From: DASWJZ01 sp963739005
GTDB taxonomy: Bacteria; Pseudomonadota; Alphaproteobacteria; Rhizobiales; Afifellaceae
NCBI GenBank assembly: GCA_963739005.1
Contig: CAVTYQ010000008.1
Coordinates: 186,001 to 250,000, forward strand
Length of the DNA stretch: 64,000 bases
Reading direction: 5' to 3'
Program-made: the position numbers and the translations under genes
Notes under the pieces: model-generated
Databases searched by the model: none
Seen by the model: only the letters and a program-made list of their open reading frames with translations
What the model was told of the DNA's origin: nothing
Shown here: one piece after another, positions 7,902 through 17,006 of the stretch
Layout: the number at the start of each line of letters is the position of its first letter
How positions within the stretch are numbered: the first letter of the stretch is position 1

Positions 7902-9632
7902 CTAGTGCGAATGCCGCGGGACCGCCGCGCCGCGACGGCCCACAAGGAAATCCAGGTCGCAGCCGCGGTCGGCCTGTAGCACATGGTCGACATAGAGCTT
8001 TTGATACCCGGAAAGCATTGGCGGCGGCGGCGCGACCCAAGCCTTCTTCCGCTCCGCTTGCGCTTGCTCGTCAACATGAAGCGTCAACCTGCGGCCGGCC
8101 GCGTCGAGCGTGATCATGTCGCCGTCCTCGACCAGCGCCAGAGGGCCACCGAGTGCGGCCTCGGGCGCTGCATGCAAAACCACTGTGCCATAGGCGGTGC
8201 CGCTCATCCGAGCGTCCGAGACGCGCACCATGTCGGTAATGCCTTTCTTCAGAACCTTTGGAGGCAATCCCATGTTGCCGACCTCCGCCATGCCGGGATA
8301 GCCGCGCGGGCCGCAGTTCTTCAGCACCATTACGCAAGTCTCGTCGATGTCGAGGGCAGGATCGTCGATGCGCTGGTGGTAGTCCTCGATCGTCTGGAAG
8401 ACGACAGCGCGACCGGTGTGCTGCATAAGCGCGGGCGTGGCAGCGGAGGGCTTCAGCACGCCGCCTGCCGGCACAAGGTTGCCGCGCAGCACCATCACGC
8501 CGCCTTCTGCGGTCAACGCGTCATCAAAGGAGCGAATGACGCGGCTGTCGTAGTTTTCAGCGTCGGCCACATCTTCCCAGATGGTGCGGCCGGAGACGGT
8601 TGGAGCGTCGCGGTGCAGAAGACCCGCATCGCCGAGCGCCTTGATCACCACCGGCAGACCGCCGGCGTAGTAGAAATCCTCCATCAGGAAGCGGCCGGAG
8701 GGCATCAGATCGACGATGGTCGGCACCCCGCGGCCGAGCCGGTCCCAATCGTCCAGTCCGAGGCTAACTTCAAGGCGGCCGGCGAGCGCGACCAAGTGCA
8801 GAACCGCATTGGTCGAACCGCCGATCGCAGCGTTCACGCGGATGGCGTTTTCGAACGATTCCCGGACCAGGATCTTGTCGATCGTCACGTCGTCGCGGAC
8901 CATTTCGACGATGCGCCGACCGGCAAGCTGGGCAAGCACTTTTCGGCGCGAATCGGCGGCCGGAATTGCTGCGTTGCCCGGCATTCCGATCCCCAGGCTC
9001 TCCACCATCGAGGCCATGGTGGACGCAGTGCCCATGGTCATGCAGTGCCCTGCCGAGCGCGCCATTCCCGCCTCGGCGTCGAGAAAGTCCTTGAGCGCCA
9101 TCCGCCCGGCCTTCACATCCTCGCCGAAGCGCCAGACGTCGGTGCCGGAGCCGACCTCACGGCCCTTGTAGCGCCCGTTCAGCATCGGCCCCCCGGAGAC
9201 CGCAATCGTCGGCAGGCCGCAGCTCGCCGCACCCATCAGAAGCGCCGGCGTGGTCTTGTCGCAGCCGACAAGGAGCACAACGCCATCGATCGGGTTGCCA
9301 CGGATCGATTCTTCCGCGTCCATCGAAACCAGGTTGCGGAAGAGCATCGCCGTTGGGCGCAGGTTGGATTCTCCCAGCGACATGACCGGGAACTCGACCG
9401 GAAAACCGCCGGCCTCCAAGACGCCGCGCCGGACGCTTTCCGCCAACCCGCGAAAGTGCGCGTTGCAGGGCGTGAGCTCAGACCAGGTGTTGCAGATGCC
9501 GATGACCGGGCGGCCGTCGAAGGAATCGGCCGGCATGCCCTCGTTCTTCATCCAGCTGCGATGCATCATCGCGTTCTTGCCGGTGCCGCCGAACCAGTCC
9601 TGCGACCGCAGCTTCTTCGGATTGTCGCTCAT
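7902..9632 (-). CDS. IlvD/Edd family sugar-acid dehydratase, L-arabinonate-dehydratase-like
   Basis: A 576-residue Fe-S dehydratase that removes water from an aldonic acid to give a 2-keto-3-deoxy acid. The three cysteines expected to hold the [2Fe-2S] cluster are C56 (TPCN), C124 (VGCDKTTP) and C197 (AGHCMTMG); they sit exactly three residues before C59, C127 and C200 of rhizobial L-arabinonate dehydratase as I recall it. NAAIGGSTNAV, NMGLPPKVLKKGI and the DARMSGTAYG loop are also conserved. It overlaps the regulator gene by 4 bases. Dihydroxyacid dehydratase of isoleucine/valine synthesis is less likely given the neighbours. Confidence 0.9.
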   Translation of the reverse strand: MSDNPKKLRSQDWFGGTGKNAMMHRSWMKNEGMPADSFDGRPVIGICNTWSELTPCNAHFRGLAESVRRGVLEAGGFPVEFPVMSLGESNLRPTAMLFRNLVSMDAEESIRGNPIDGVVLLVGCDKTTPALLMGAASCGLPTIAVSGGPMLNGRYKGREVGSGTDVWRFGEDVKAGRMALKDFLDAEAGMARSAGHCMTMGTASTMASMVESLGIGMPGNAAIPAADSRRKVLAQLAGRRIVEMVRDDVTIDKILVRESFENAIRVNAAIGGSTNAVLHLVALAGRLEVSLGLDDWDRLGRGVPTIVDLMPSGRFLMEDFYYAGGLPVVIKALGDAGLLHRDAPTVSGRTIWEDVADAENYDSRVIRSFDDALTAEGGVMVLRGNLVPAGGVLKPSAATPALMQHTGRAVVFQTIEDYHQRIDDPALDIDETCVMVLKNCGPRGYPGMAEVGNMGLPPKVLKKGITDMVRVSDARMSGTAYGTVVLHAAPEAALGGPLALVEDGDMITLDAAGRRLTLHVDEQAQAERKKAWVAPPPPMLSGYQKLYVDHVLQADRGCDLDFLVGRRGAAVPRHSH

Positions 9633-10354
9633 GCGGAGCGCCGCCTCTTCGCCGGCGGAGTGTGCTCTGCGCCGAGAGCACGGAGCGCATCCTGTTGCGC
9701 GTTGTCGATCAAGAGCTCCATTGCGCGAGCTGCTCCGGTACGATTGCCGCGCCGGATGGCATCGAGCACCTTCTTGTGAAAGGGAAGCGAGGGGCGCTGC
9801 CCTTCCGGCGCATCCAACGAAAGCCTGAGACTTAGGGTGAGCGCTGCCTCGATGACGCTGCCCAGCGCATCGACCATGCGGTTCTCAACCGAGCGGACAA
9901 TCGCCTTGTGGAAATCCGCGTCCGGCCCGATGAAGGTTTCGCCGTCGTCGGCCGCGCGCTCCATCGCGGCGTAGGCCGCAGCCAGCGCTTCGATGTCCTG
10001 CTCCGAGGCTCTTTCGGCGGCGCGCGCGGCGATAGCCGGCTCCAAAATCCGACGAAGCTCGAACAGTTCACGGACAAGCTGTTCTCGGGGCGCCGCCTCA
10101 AGTCTCCAGCTCAGAACGTCCGGATCGAGTATGTTCCAGTCCGCCTCAGCTCGGACTTTCGTCCCCGCCTTGGGGCGCGATTCAACCAGACGCTTGCTGA
10201 TAAGGACCTTGGTGGCTTCACGGAGCACGGTACGGCTCACGCCGAGTTCGTCTGCCCACGCGTCTTCCCGAAGCAGTGCCTGGCCGGGTTTGATGCGCCC
10301 GGACACGATGTCCGTGCCGACCCGCCCCACGATCTGCCCGACAAGCCCCCTCAT
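9629..10354 (-). CDS. GntR family regulator, FCD (FadR) subfamily
   Basis: A 241-residue DNA-binding repressor: winged helix-turn-helix at about 1-70 (GQALLREDAWADELGVSRTVLREATKVL) and an all-helical FCD effector domain at about 85-215. Candidate metal or ligand residues lie in DADFHKAIVR and LPFHKKVLDAI. FCD regulators usually bind organic or sugar acids and release DNA. It is the first gene of the leftward sugar-oxidation operon, and a perfect palindrome lies about 80 bp upstream, so autoregulation and operon repression are likely. GAGAGGG precedes the ATG. Confidence 0.92.
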   Translation of the reverse strand: MRGLVGQIVGRVGTDIVSGRIKPGQALLREDAWADELGVSRTVLREATKVLISKRLVESRPKAGTKVRAEADWNILDPDVLSWRLEAAPREQLVRELFELRRILEPAIAARAAERASEQDIEALAAAYAAMERAADDGETFIGPDADFHKAIVRSVENRMVDALGSVIEAALTLSLRLSLDAPEGQRPSLPFHKKVLDAIRRGNRTGAARAMELLIDNAQQDALRALGAEHTPPAKRRRSA

Positions 10355-10431
10355 CGCCCTCTCGGTTCACCGCGCTCTTTCCCCTGGACGAAGCGCCTAG
10401 GGGGTGGGCCACACGTTACCCGGCTCTTTAT

Positions 10432-10448
10432 GATACTATCATAGTATC
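10432..10448. promoter_or_regulatory. Predicted GntR operator
   Basis: GATACTATCATAGTATC is a perfect palindrome with 8-bp arms around a central C, placed about 80 bp before the GntR start codon in an AT-rich patch of an otherwise GC-rich spacer. Its size and symmetry suit a GntR/FCD dimer. I saw no second copy in the window. It is the best candidate for operon control; binding is inferred. Confidence 0.6.
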
Positions 10449-10591
10449 TAATCTCGGCAACACTCCCTGACCGCGCCGCGACCCACCAAGTATTCGCAGC
10501 AGCCCTCACTGGCGAGGTTCACCGAAGCCACTTGGTCAACTTGATGACGATCAATGGCTTGGTCGCAAGGCAGGGAGCCGACGCGAGAGAT

Positions 10592-11473
10592 TCAAGCGGC
10601 ACGCGAATCCGGGGGGAGCAAAATCGAGAAATTATGGAATTGCACCTCAGTTACGGGCCGGTTCAGCGCATCCTGCGATGCGCACAAAGTAACGGCGCCC
10701 TGCTTGATCTGGACGAACGCGTCCGCGACCTCATCAAGAATCCACGGCTGCACGACAGCGCGACCAAAGTGACTCGCACAGACCATATGCAGGCTGACGC
10801 CGAGCATTCGCAGGCGCGTCGCCGACTCAGTGAACTGGTCGAGGTCGGAATCCGGCAAATGCGCATAGATCGGTCCGGTATTGATCGTGTCGCCGGCGAA
10901 CAAGATTCCGGCGGCGGCGTCGAGCAGGCAAATTGAATCGGGGGAGTGACCCGGCGTGTGAATGACCTTCAGCGCCCGCCCGCCGAGATCAATGCTCTCG
11001 CCCTCGCTGACACGCGACTTCGCGTCGCTCGGGCCAATTCGCCAGCTCTCGCCCTTGAAATCGCCGGGCAGCGGGCGGGGATTGCTCGCGTCGTCAACAA
11101 GGAAGAAAAATCGCCGGTCCAGTTCACGGTATCGGTCGGCGGATGCGATCAGCTCGCGCATATAGGCAAGATATGCGGTCAGCCGCTCTGACGGCACGCC
11201 TTGTCGAAGCTTCGCAAGCCCGAGCTCGTGGATGGCCACGTCCGCAAATTCCTTGTTGCCTCCGACATGATCGAAATGGGCGTGCGTGTTGACGACCGAG
11301 ACAGGCATTCGCGTGAGGCCCTCGACGACCGGGCGGATCGGGGCGATCCCCAACCCGGTGTCGATCAGCACCGCCCGTTCACGACCTTCCACCAGCCATG
11401 AATTCACATGGCCAGGCTCGGCAATCAGCCAAACGCCGGAAGCCACCTTCTGCACGGCAAACCAAGGATGCAT
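10592..11473 (-). CDS. MBL-fold metallohydrolase
   Basis: A 293-residue metallo-beta-lactamase-fold enzyme with the metal motif THAHFDH (about 63-69), further histidines in HTPGHSPDS and CASHFG, and the bridging Asp in FAGDTINTGP. Such proteins hydrolyse thioesters, lactones or similar substrates; the substrate here is unknown. I start it at the ATG at 11473, preceded by AGGGGG; the frame stays open further upstream but would run into the divergent aminotransferase gene. It is transcribed towards the GntR operon, so a lactonase role in sugar oxidation is possible but unproven. Confidence 0.85.
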   Translation of the reverse strand: MHPWFAVQKVASGVWLIAEPGHVNSWLVEGRERAVLIDTGLGIAPIRPVVEGLTRMPVSVVNTHAHFDHVGGNKEFADVAIHELGLAKLRQGVPSERLTAYLAYMRELIASADRYRELDRRFFFLVDDASNPRPLPGDFKGESWRIGPSDAKSRVSEGESIDLGGRALKVIHTPGHSPDSICLLDAAAGILFAGDTINTGPIYAHLPDSDLDQFTESATRLRMLGVSLHMVCASHFGRAVVQPWILDEVADAFVQIKQGAVTLCASQDALNRPVTEVQFHNFSILLPPDSRAA

Positions 11474-11525
11474 TGCGGCCCCCTGATGCAGCGGGTTAGG
11501 GTGGCGCACGTCCAGGTCGACAGAG

Positions 11526-12719
11526 TTGCTTCTCAATTCATTCCTCACCCTGACTGCGTCGCCGCCGATACCCGAGGCGAAGTCTTGGGCAGAGCGATAC
11601 GACGGATCGGCTGGGCCGCTAATCGATTTCTCTCAGGCGGTTCCCGGCTATCCTCCGCACCCGGCTCTATTGAACCGCATGGGTGAAGCAGCCGCGTCGC
11701 GCGAGGCGGCTGCTTACGGCGATATCGTCGGCGATGCGGATCTGCGATCCACGTACGCCGAACATGTTTCGGCGTTCTACAAGGCCGACATCGGCCCTGA
11801 AAACGTGGCGATCACGAGCGGCTGCAACCAGGCGTTCTTTGTCGCGGTCCTGGCGCTTGCCAAGGCAGGCGAGGCCGTGGTGCTGCCGACCCCCTGGTAT
11901 TTCAATCATAAGATGGCGCTCGACATGCTTGGCATTGAGACGGTGCCGCTTTCCTGTCGCGCGGAGAACGGGTTCGTGCCGCACGTCGACGACGCCGAGC
12001 TCCTCATCAGCGACCGCGTCCGCGCCGTTGTCCTCGTCACGCCGAACAACCCGACCGGCGCCGTCTATCCGCCCGCGACGATCGAGGCGTTTAGGGCACT
12101 TTGTGCCGAGCGAAATATCGCGCTCATCCTCGACGAGACCTATCGCGATTTCATCGGCGGCGATGCGCCACCGCACGAAGCGTTCACCGCCTCCGACTGG
12201 GCGCGGACGGTCGTCCAGCTCTACAGCTTCTCCAAGGCGTATTGCATTCCGGGGCATCGCGCCGGCGCTATGGTCGCGGATGCGGCGACTATCGGCGAGA
12301 TCGCAAAAATCCTCGATACGCTGCAAATCTGCGCTCCACGTGTCCCGCAGCGCGCCCTGACGTGGGCGATTCCCGAGTTGGCGGATTGGCGCTCGGCGAA
12401 TTGCGAGGAGATCGGCCGCCGAGCCGTGGCATTCAGGGAAGCGATCGCGTCGCTCGACGGCTGGTCGATCGGCTCGATCGGGGCTTATTTCGCATACGCG
12501 TCGCATCCTTTCGCCGGGGAGAGCGATGCGGCGTTGTGTGCTCGGCTCGCTGAGGTGTGCGGCGTGCTTTGTCTTCCTGGATCTTATTTCGGCCCGGCGC
12601 AGGAGGGCTTTCTGCGTGTCGCATTCGCCAATGTTGGCGCGTCCGAGATCGCGCAGATTCCATCACGGCTTCGAATGGAGCTTATGCCGGCACGGACGCC
12701 TTCCACGCGGCGCGCATAG
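11526..12719 (+). CDS. Class I/II pyridoxal-phosphate aminotransferase
   Basis: A 397-residue fold-type I aminotransferase. SAGPLIDFSQAVPGYPPHP is the N-terminal substrate region, NNPTGAVYPP (about 174-183) binds PLP, LDETYRDF is the Asp/Tyr site and K237 in SFSKAYCIPGHRAG is the Schiff-base lysine. The start is a TTG with a weak AGG before it; no ATG lies early enough, so the exact start is uncertain. It precedes the ureohydrolase gene by 11 bp, which would fit arginine or guanidino-amino-acid transamination. Confidence 0.85.
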   Translation: MLLNSFLTLTASPPIPEAKSWAERYDGSAGPLIDFSQAVPGYPPHPALLNRMGEAAASREAAAYGDIVGDADLRSTYAEHVSAFYKADIGPENVAITSGCNQAFFVAVLALAKAGEAVVLPTPWYFNHKMALDMLGIETVPLSCRAENGFVPHVDDAELLISDRVRAVVLVTPNNPTGAVYPPATIEAFRALCAERNIALILDETYRDFIGGDAPPHEAFTASDWARTVVQLYSFSKAYCIPGHRAGAMVADAATIGEIAKILDTLQICAPRVPQRALTWAIPELADWRSANCEEIGRRAVAFREAIASLDGWSIGSIGAYFAYASHPFAGESDAALCARLAEVCGVLCLPGSYFGPAQEGFLRVAFANVGASEIAQIPSRLRMELMPARTPSTRRA

Positions 12720-12730
12720 AGGGTCTGCGA

Positions 12731-13798
12731 ATGGACTTCGAGGAGAACCTCAATCGACTGCGGGCCGAATACGGCGAGGCAGGCGGCGGTGCGGTGCGCG
12801 ATCCGAAATTCCGCAAGGTTGCCGACAAGATATTCGATCCGAAGGGAACCCGTGTCGCGCCCTATGCCGGCATCCCGACCTTCCTTGCCGCGCCGGTGCG
12901 GACGATCGACTGGAATGCGCCAGATTTCGGCGATCTTCAGGTCGCGGCAATCGGCATCCCGATGGACCTCGGCGTCACCAACCGCAACGGCGCTCGGTTT
13001 GGGCCGCGTGCGGTGCGCACGATCGAGCGGATTGGACCCTATAATCACGCCCTCGAATGCGCGCCGGTCTTCGATTTGAGGCTGGCCGATATCGGCGACA
13101 TTCCGTTCCGCAGCCGCTTCAGCCTCGAAACCTCGCACGAGGATATCGAGCGCCACGCCCGCCTGATCGTCGACGCCGGCGTGGCGCTGCTGTCTGTGGG
13201 CGGCGACCATTCGGTGACCCTGCCCTTGCTGCGGTCCGTCGGTGGCGACGGCGGGCGGCATGGACCGGTCGGGATGGTTCATATCGACGCCCACTGCGAC
13301 ACGTCCGGGCCTTACGAGCAGACGAAATTCCATCACGGCGGGCCGTTCCGCCAAGCGGTGCTCGATGGCGTTCTCGATCCGCGCCGCACCGTGCAGATCG
13401 GTATCCGCGGCTCCGCCGAATATCTTTGGGAGTTCTCCTACAATTCCGGGATGACGGTGATCCACGCCGAAGAGATCGAGCGGCGCGGGATCGACTCGAT
13501 CATTGAGACGGCGCGGAAGGTGGTCGGCAACGGCCCCACCTATCTGACGTTTGACGTCGACAGCCTCGATCCCGCTTTTGCGCCGGGCACCGGAACCCCC
13601 GAAATCGGCGGTCTCACGACGCGCGAGGCGCAGGCGATTCTGCGCGGGCTCAAGGGCGTCAATATCGTCGCCGGCGACGTCGTCGAGGTGGCACCGCAAT
13701 ACGATGCGACCACCAATACTGCCCACGCGGGGGCGCAGATGCTCTTCGAGATCGCCAGTCTGATGGTGTTCAGCCCGTCCATCGGCGGACAGGAATAG
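12731..13798 (+). CDS. Agmatinase/guanidinobutyrase-type ureohydrolase
   Basis: A manganese ureohydrolase of 355 residues that splits urea from a guanidino compound. The metal ligands are visible: H160 in GGDHS, D186/H188/D190 in HIDAHCD, and D275/D277 in TFDVDSLDP. The long N-terminal arm (1-65) is typical of agmatinase, guanidinobutyrase and proclavaminate amidinohydrolase relatives. I use the ATG at 12731 because GAGGG sits about 8 bases before it; the longer open frame overlaps the aminotransferase. Flanking aminotransferase and Pot transporter genes support a guanidino-compound pathway, but not which one. Confidence 0.9.
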   Translation: MDFEENLNRLRAEYGEAGGGAVRDPKFRKVADKIFDPKGTRVAPYAGIPTFLAAPVRTIDWNAPDFGDLQVAAIGIPMDLGVTNRNGARFGPRAVRTIERIGPYNHALECAPVFDLRLADIGDIPFRSRFSLETSHEDIERHARLIVDAGVALLSVGGDHSVTLPLLRSVGGDGGRHGPVGMVHIDAHCDTSGPYEQTKFHHGGPFRQAVLDGVLDPRRTVQIGIRGSAEYLWEFSYNSGMTVIHAEEIERRGIDSIIETARKVVGNGPTYLTFDVDSLDPAFAPGTGTPEIGGLTTREAQAILRGLKGVNIVAGDVVEVAPQYDATTNTAHAGAQMLFEIASLMVFSPSIGGQE

Positions 13799-13870
13799 TC
13801 CTCGCGGATTGCCTGGGGTTCGCAGACGTGGAATGAATTCGCCTTCGGGCGTGTGGTTTTGGAGGGGTAA

Positions 13871-14962
13871 ATGACGAATACTTCGAAATCGGGCCTGAGC
13901 CGGCGAACCGTGCTCAGCTATGGCGCGGCGGGCGCTGCGGCGCTGGCGCTGCCCAACATCGTCCGCGCGCAGGGCAAGAGCCTCAAGGTGGGCGCCTACG
14001 GCGGCTACTTCAAAGACTCGTTCGACAAGCACGTTTTTCCGGTCTTCACCAAGGAGACGGGGATCGAGGTCGAGTCGATCGCAGAACCAACTGGCGAGGC
14101 CTGGCTCGTGCAGCTGCAGCAGGCGGCGCAGGCGAATGTCGCGCCGGCCGACGTCTCGATGATGGCGCAAGTTCCGGTGCTGAAAGGGATGGAGGTCGAC
14201 CTGTGGGCGCCGCTCGATCTCGCCAAGATGCCGAACACGGCGAACGTGAAACCGGAATTCGTCAACAAATACGCGGACGGCAGGGTCGCCGGCATCGGTG
14301 CGGTCACGTGGTACATCACGCTTGTGTCGAACACGAAGGTCTATCCCACGGCGCCTGACTCGTGGGCGTTCCTTTGGGATCCATCAAACGCGGACAAGCT
14401 CGGCCTCCTGGCGCTGGTATCGAATTCCTTCCTGCTCGACATCACCGCCAAGACCTTCCTTGGCGGACAGGAGATCCTCGACACCGAGGACGGCATTCTG
14501 AAAGTGCTCGACAAGATCGCCGAGCTGAAGCCAAACGTGAAACTCTGGTATCGCGACGAAGCGCAGTTCGAGCAGGCGCTGAAGTCGGGCGAGATTCCGA
14601 TGGGGCAGTACTACCATGATGTAACAGGGCTTGCGATCGCCGACGGCTTCCCTGTGCGCTCTACCTTCCCGAAGGAAGGTGGCGTCAACGATGCCGGCTC
14701 GTGGGTCATCTCGAAGGCTTCGGCCAATATGGACGCGGCGCATGCCTTCATCGATTTCGCCTCGCGGCCGGACATTCAGGGTATCCTGTCGCGCAAGGTC
14801 GGCACCTCGCCGACCATCACGCGCGACAAGCTTGATCTGACCGACGCGGAATTCGCTGCCGTGTCTTCCGAAATTCCGCCGATCATTCCGCGCTACGAAA
14901 TGTACCAGACCAAGTCGGACTGGCTGAACGAGAAGTGGACGGAGTTGATCGTCGCCGGATGA
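13871..14962 (+). CDS. ABC transporter substrate-binding protein, PotD type, Tat signal
   Basis: Periplasmic binding protein of 363 residues. The N-terminus has a twin-arginine motif (LSRRTVLSYG) before a hydrophobic stretch and cleavage near VRAQ/G, so export is probably by Tat. The mature part starts SLKVGAYGGYFKDSFDKHV, as in spermidine/putrescine-type binding proteins. GGAGGGG lies just before the ATG. It is followed, after a repeat-bearing gap, by the matching ATPase and two permeases. Context suggests a polyamine, agmatine or guanidino substrate. Confidence 0.9.
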   Translation: MTNTSKSGLSRRTVLSYGAAGAAALALPNIVRAQGKSLKVGAYGGYFKDSFDKHVFPVFTKETGIEVESIAEPTGEAWLVQLQQAAQANVAPADVSMMAQVPVLKGMEVDLWAPLDLAKMPNTANVKPEFVNKYADGRVAGIGAVTWYITLVSNTKVYPTAPDSWAFLWDPSNADKLGLLALVSNSFLLDITAKTFLGGQEILDTEDGILKVLDKIAELKPNVKLWYRDEAQFEQALKSGEIPMGQYYHDVTGLAIADGFPVRSTFPKEGGVNDAGSWVISKASANMDAAHAFIDFASRPDIQGILSRKVGTSPTITRDKLDLTDAEFAAVSSEIPPIIPRYEMYQTKSDWLNEKWTELIVAG

Positions 14963-15095
14963 ACGGTCGAACGCCGGCCATGGACCGCCTCTTCCTGTCG
15001 GAGAAGGCGGCGTTCGGTTCTGCCGAGCGGCGGATGAGCGGCCTGCGGCTTCCAGGTGTGGACCGATCGACCGCCCCTTCGCCAAGCGAACGGCG

Positions 15096-15115
15096 CCCTC
15101 TCCGAAGGGAGAGGG
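15096..15115 (+). repeat. Hairpin between binding-protein and ATPase genes
   Basis: CCCTCTCC pairs with GGAGAGGG across a GAAG loop (8-bp stem). It is a member of the same intergenic repeat family as the element in the rplT-pheS gap. It lies between the binding-protein stop and the ATPase start, where it may protect the upstream mRNA. No U-tract follows, so it is not a classic terminator. Confidence 0.6.
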
Positions 15116-15129
15116 CTGAGCCGGATTAG

Positions 15130-16158
15130 ATGTCCGGTCTCGTTCTCGATCGTCTGACGAAGCGTTTCGGATCTGTCGCGGCGGTCGACGATGTCAGCCT
15201 TTCGGTCGCGCATGGCACCTTCGTCTGCCTGCTAGGACCGTCAGGTTGCGGGAAGACCACGCTTCTTCGGATGATCGCCGGATTGGAGGAGCCGTCGGAG
15301 GGACGCATCCTGATCGACGGCGCCGACATCGGCGGGCTCGACGTGCATCGGCGCGACTTCGGCATGGTGTTCCAATCGCTCGCTCTCTTCCCGCATCTAA
15401 CGGTCGGCGAGAACATCGCCTATCCGCTGCGCATCCGCCGCGTATCGAAGAGCGAGCAGAGAGCGCGTGTCGACGAGCTGCTCGAGCTGGTGCGCCTGCC
15501 GGATCTGGCGGATCGGCCGGTGTCGCGACTGTCCGGCGGGCAGCGGCAGCGGGTGGCGATTGCCCGCGCGCTTGCGCGCTCGCCGCGGCTTTTCCTGCTC
15601 GACGAGCCGCTTTCCGCGCTCGACGCGAAGCTGCGCGAGGCGATGCAGGTCGAGCTCAGACAACTCCAGCGCCGGCTCGGCATCACGACGATCGTCGTAA
15701 CCCATGACCAGCGGGAGGCGATGACGATGGCCGACCTGATCGTGGTGATGGGGGAAGGCCGCATCCGGCAGGCGGGCCCGCCGATCGAGATCTACCGAAA
15801 GCCCAGCGACACGTTCGTCGCCGCCTTCATCGGCTCGACGAATATCCTCCCGGCGCGGCGCGAGGGCGGGGGCGCAGCGGTGCCGGGCGGCATCATTCCG
15901 GGACTCACAATTCCCGCGGAGGGCGCGGTCGTTTCGGTCAGGCCGGAGGACGTGCGGCTCGTCGATGCAGCGAGCGCGTCGATCCGGGGTCGGGTCACGT
16001 TCGTCCGCGATCTCGGCGCAAGCGTCGAAGCCTATGTCGCCTGCGGCGACCGCGAGATCGTCGCGGTTGCTCCCTCGCGCGAACATCTCGACGTCCGCGA
16101 GAACGACGAAGTCGGCGTGCTGATCCGACCGGAAAACTGCGTGGTCCTGAAGCCATGA
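15130..16158 (+). CDS. ABC transporter ATP-binding protein, PotA type
   Basis: The ATPase of the second Pot-type importer, 342 residues, with Walker A GPSGCGKTT (about 37-45), Q-loop VFQSLALFPH, signature LSGGQRQRVAIARA, Walker B LFLLDEPLSALD and H-loop VTHDQREA. A TOBE-like C-terminal domain follows from about 260. It overlaps the next permease gene by 4 bases (ATGA). It could also energise the ATPase-less sugar transporter nearby, but its tight coupling to PotB/PotC-type permeases makes those its main partners. Confidence 0.93.
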   Translation: MSGLVLDRLTKRFGSVAAVDDVSLSVAHGTFVCLLGPSGCGKTTLLRMIAGLEEPSEGRILIDGADIGGLDVHRRDFGMVFQSLALFPHLTVGENIAYPLRIRRVSKSEQRARVDELLELVRLPDLADRPVSRLSGGQRQRVAIARALARSPRLFLLDEPLSALDAKLREAMQVELRQLQRRLGITTIVVTHDQREAMTMADLIVVMGEGRIRQAGPPIEIYRKPSDTFVAAFIGSTNILPARREGGGAAVPGGIIPGLTIPAEGAVVSVRPEDVRLVDAASASIRGRVTFVRDLGASVEAYVACGDREIVAVAPSREHLDVRENDEVGVLIRPENCVVLKP

Positions 16159-17006
16159 AGCGCCGGCGCGACAGCCTTGGCGATATCGTTCCCGCGCTCT
16201 TTCCGGCGCTCATGCTGACGGTGTTCTTTGTCGCGCCGTTCGGGATCATGCTCGCCGTGAGCTTCTTTCGGCGCATCCAGGGGGCCTTTTACGAGCCCGC
16301 CTTCGTTCTCGACAACTATGCGCGCTTTCTGAGCGTCTTCTTCGCCGAGCGACTTCTGTTCTCGCTCGTTCTGGCGGCGCTCGTCGCATGCCTGTGCGCC
16401 ACTTTGGGGCTTCCCTTCACCTACCAGCTCACGAAGCTGCCGCGCCGACTTCAGGTGGTCTGGCTCGTCAGTTTGCTGGCCATCCTTTCGCTCTCGGAGG
16501 TGATCATCGGCTTCGCCTGGTCGACGCTTCTCTCGCGCACTGCCGGGATCACCAATCTCTTCGTCGCGCTCGGTCTGATGGATCAACCCGTGTCGCTGAC
16601 CCCGAGCTTCGGCGCCGTATTGATCGGCATGGTCTATCAGGCGTTTCCCTATACGGTTCTCGTGCTCTACCCTTCGGTCGCGCGGCTCGATCCGTCGCTC
16701 GTTGAGGCGGCGCGGACGCTCGGCGCTTCGCCGCCGCGCGCGTTCTTCAACCTTGTCGTGCCGGTGCTGCGAAACACGCTTCTCGCGACGCTCATCATGG
16801 TCTTCGTCTTTGCGCTCGGCTCCTATCTGCTTCCGCAGCTTCTCGGCCGGCCTCAGCACTGGACGCTCTCCGTGCTCATCACCGACCAGGCCATCTACCA
16901 GTCGAACATGCCTTTTGCGGCGGCGATGGCGATCTTCCTGGTTCTTGTGAGCCTTGGACTGGTCGGATCGGCGCTCGCGCTCAGGCGGCGGGAGATCGGG
17001 ACATGA
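16155..17006 (+). CDS. ABC transporter permease, PotB type
   Basis: Inner-membrane permease of 283 residues with six hydrophobic helices; the EAA loop is at about 181-203 (LVEAARTLGASPPRAFFNLVVP). It starts within the last codons of the ATPase gene and ends overlapping the PotC-type permease by 4 bases, so the three are one translational unit. It forms the pore with the next permease. Substrate unknown; see the agmatinase and amidase genes around it. Confidence 0.92.
   Translation: MKRRRDSLGDIVPALFPALMLTVFFVAPFGIMLAVSFFRRIQGAFYEPAFVLDNYARFLSVFFAERLLFSLVLAALVACLCATLGLPFTYQLTKLPRRLQVVWLVSLLAILSLSEVIIGFAWSTLLSRTAGITNLFVALGLMDQPVSLTPSFGAVLIGMVYQAFPYTVLVLYPSVARLDPSLVEAARTLGASPPRAFFNLVVPVLRNTLLATLIMVFVFALGSYLLPQLLGRPQHWTLSVLITDQAIYQSNMPFAAAMAIFLVLVSLGLVGSALALRRREIGT

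Noticed and set aside
7983..9779. 598-codon plus-strand frame
   Set aside because: Lies opposite the IlvD/Edd dehydratase; His- and Arg-rich composition typical of antisense frames in GC-rich DNA, no family features.
12584..14170. 528-codon minus-strand frame
   Set aside because: Antisense to the ureohydrolase and binding-protein genes; Arg/Asp-rich without motifs.
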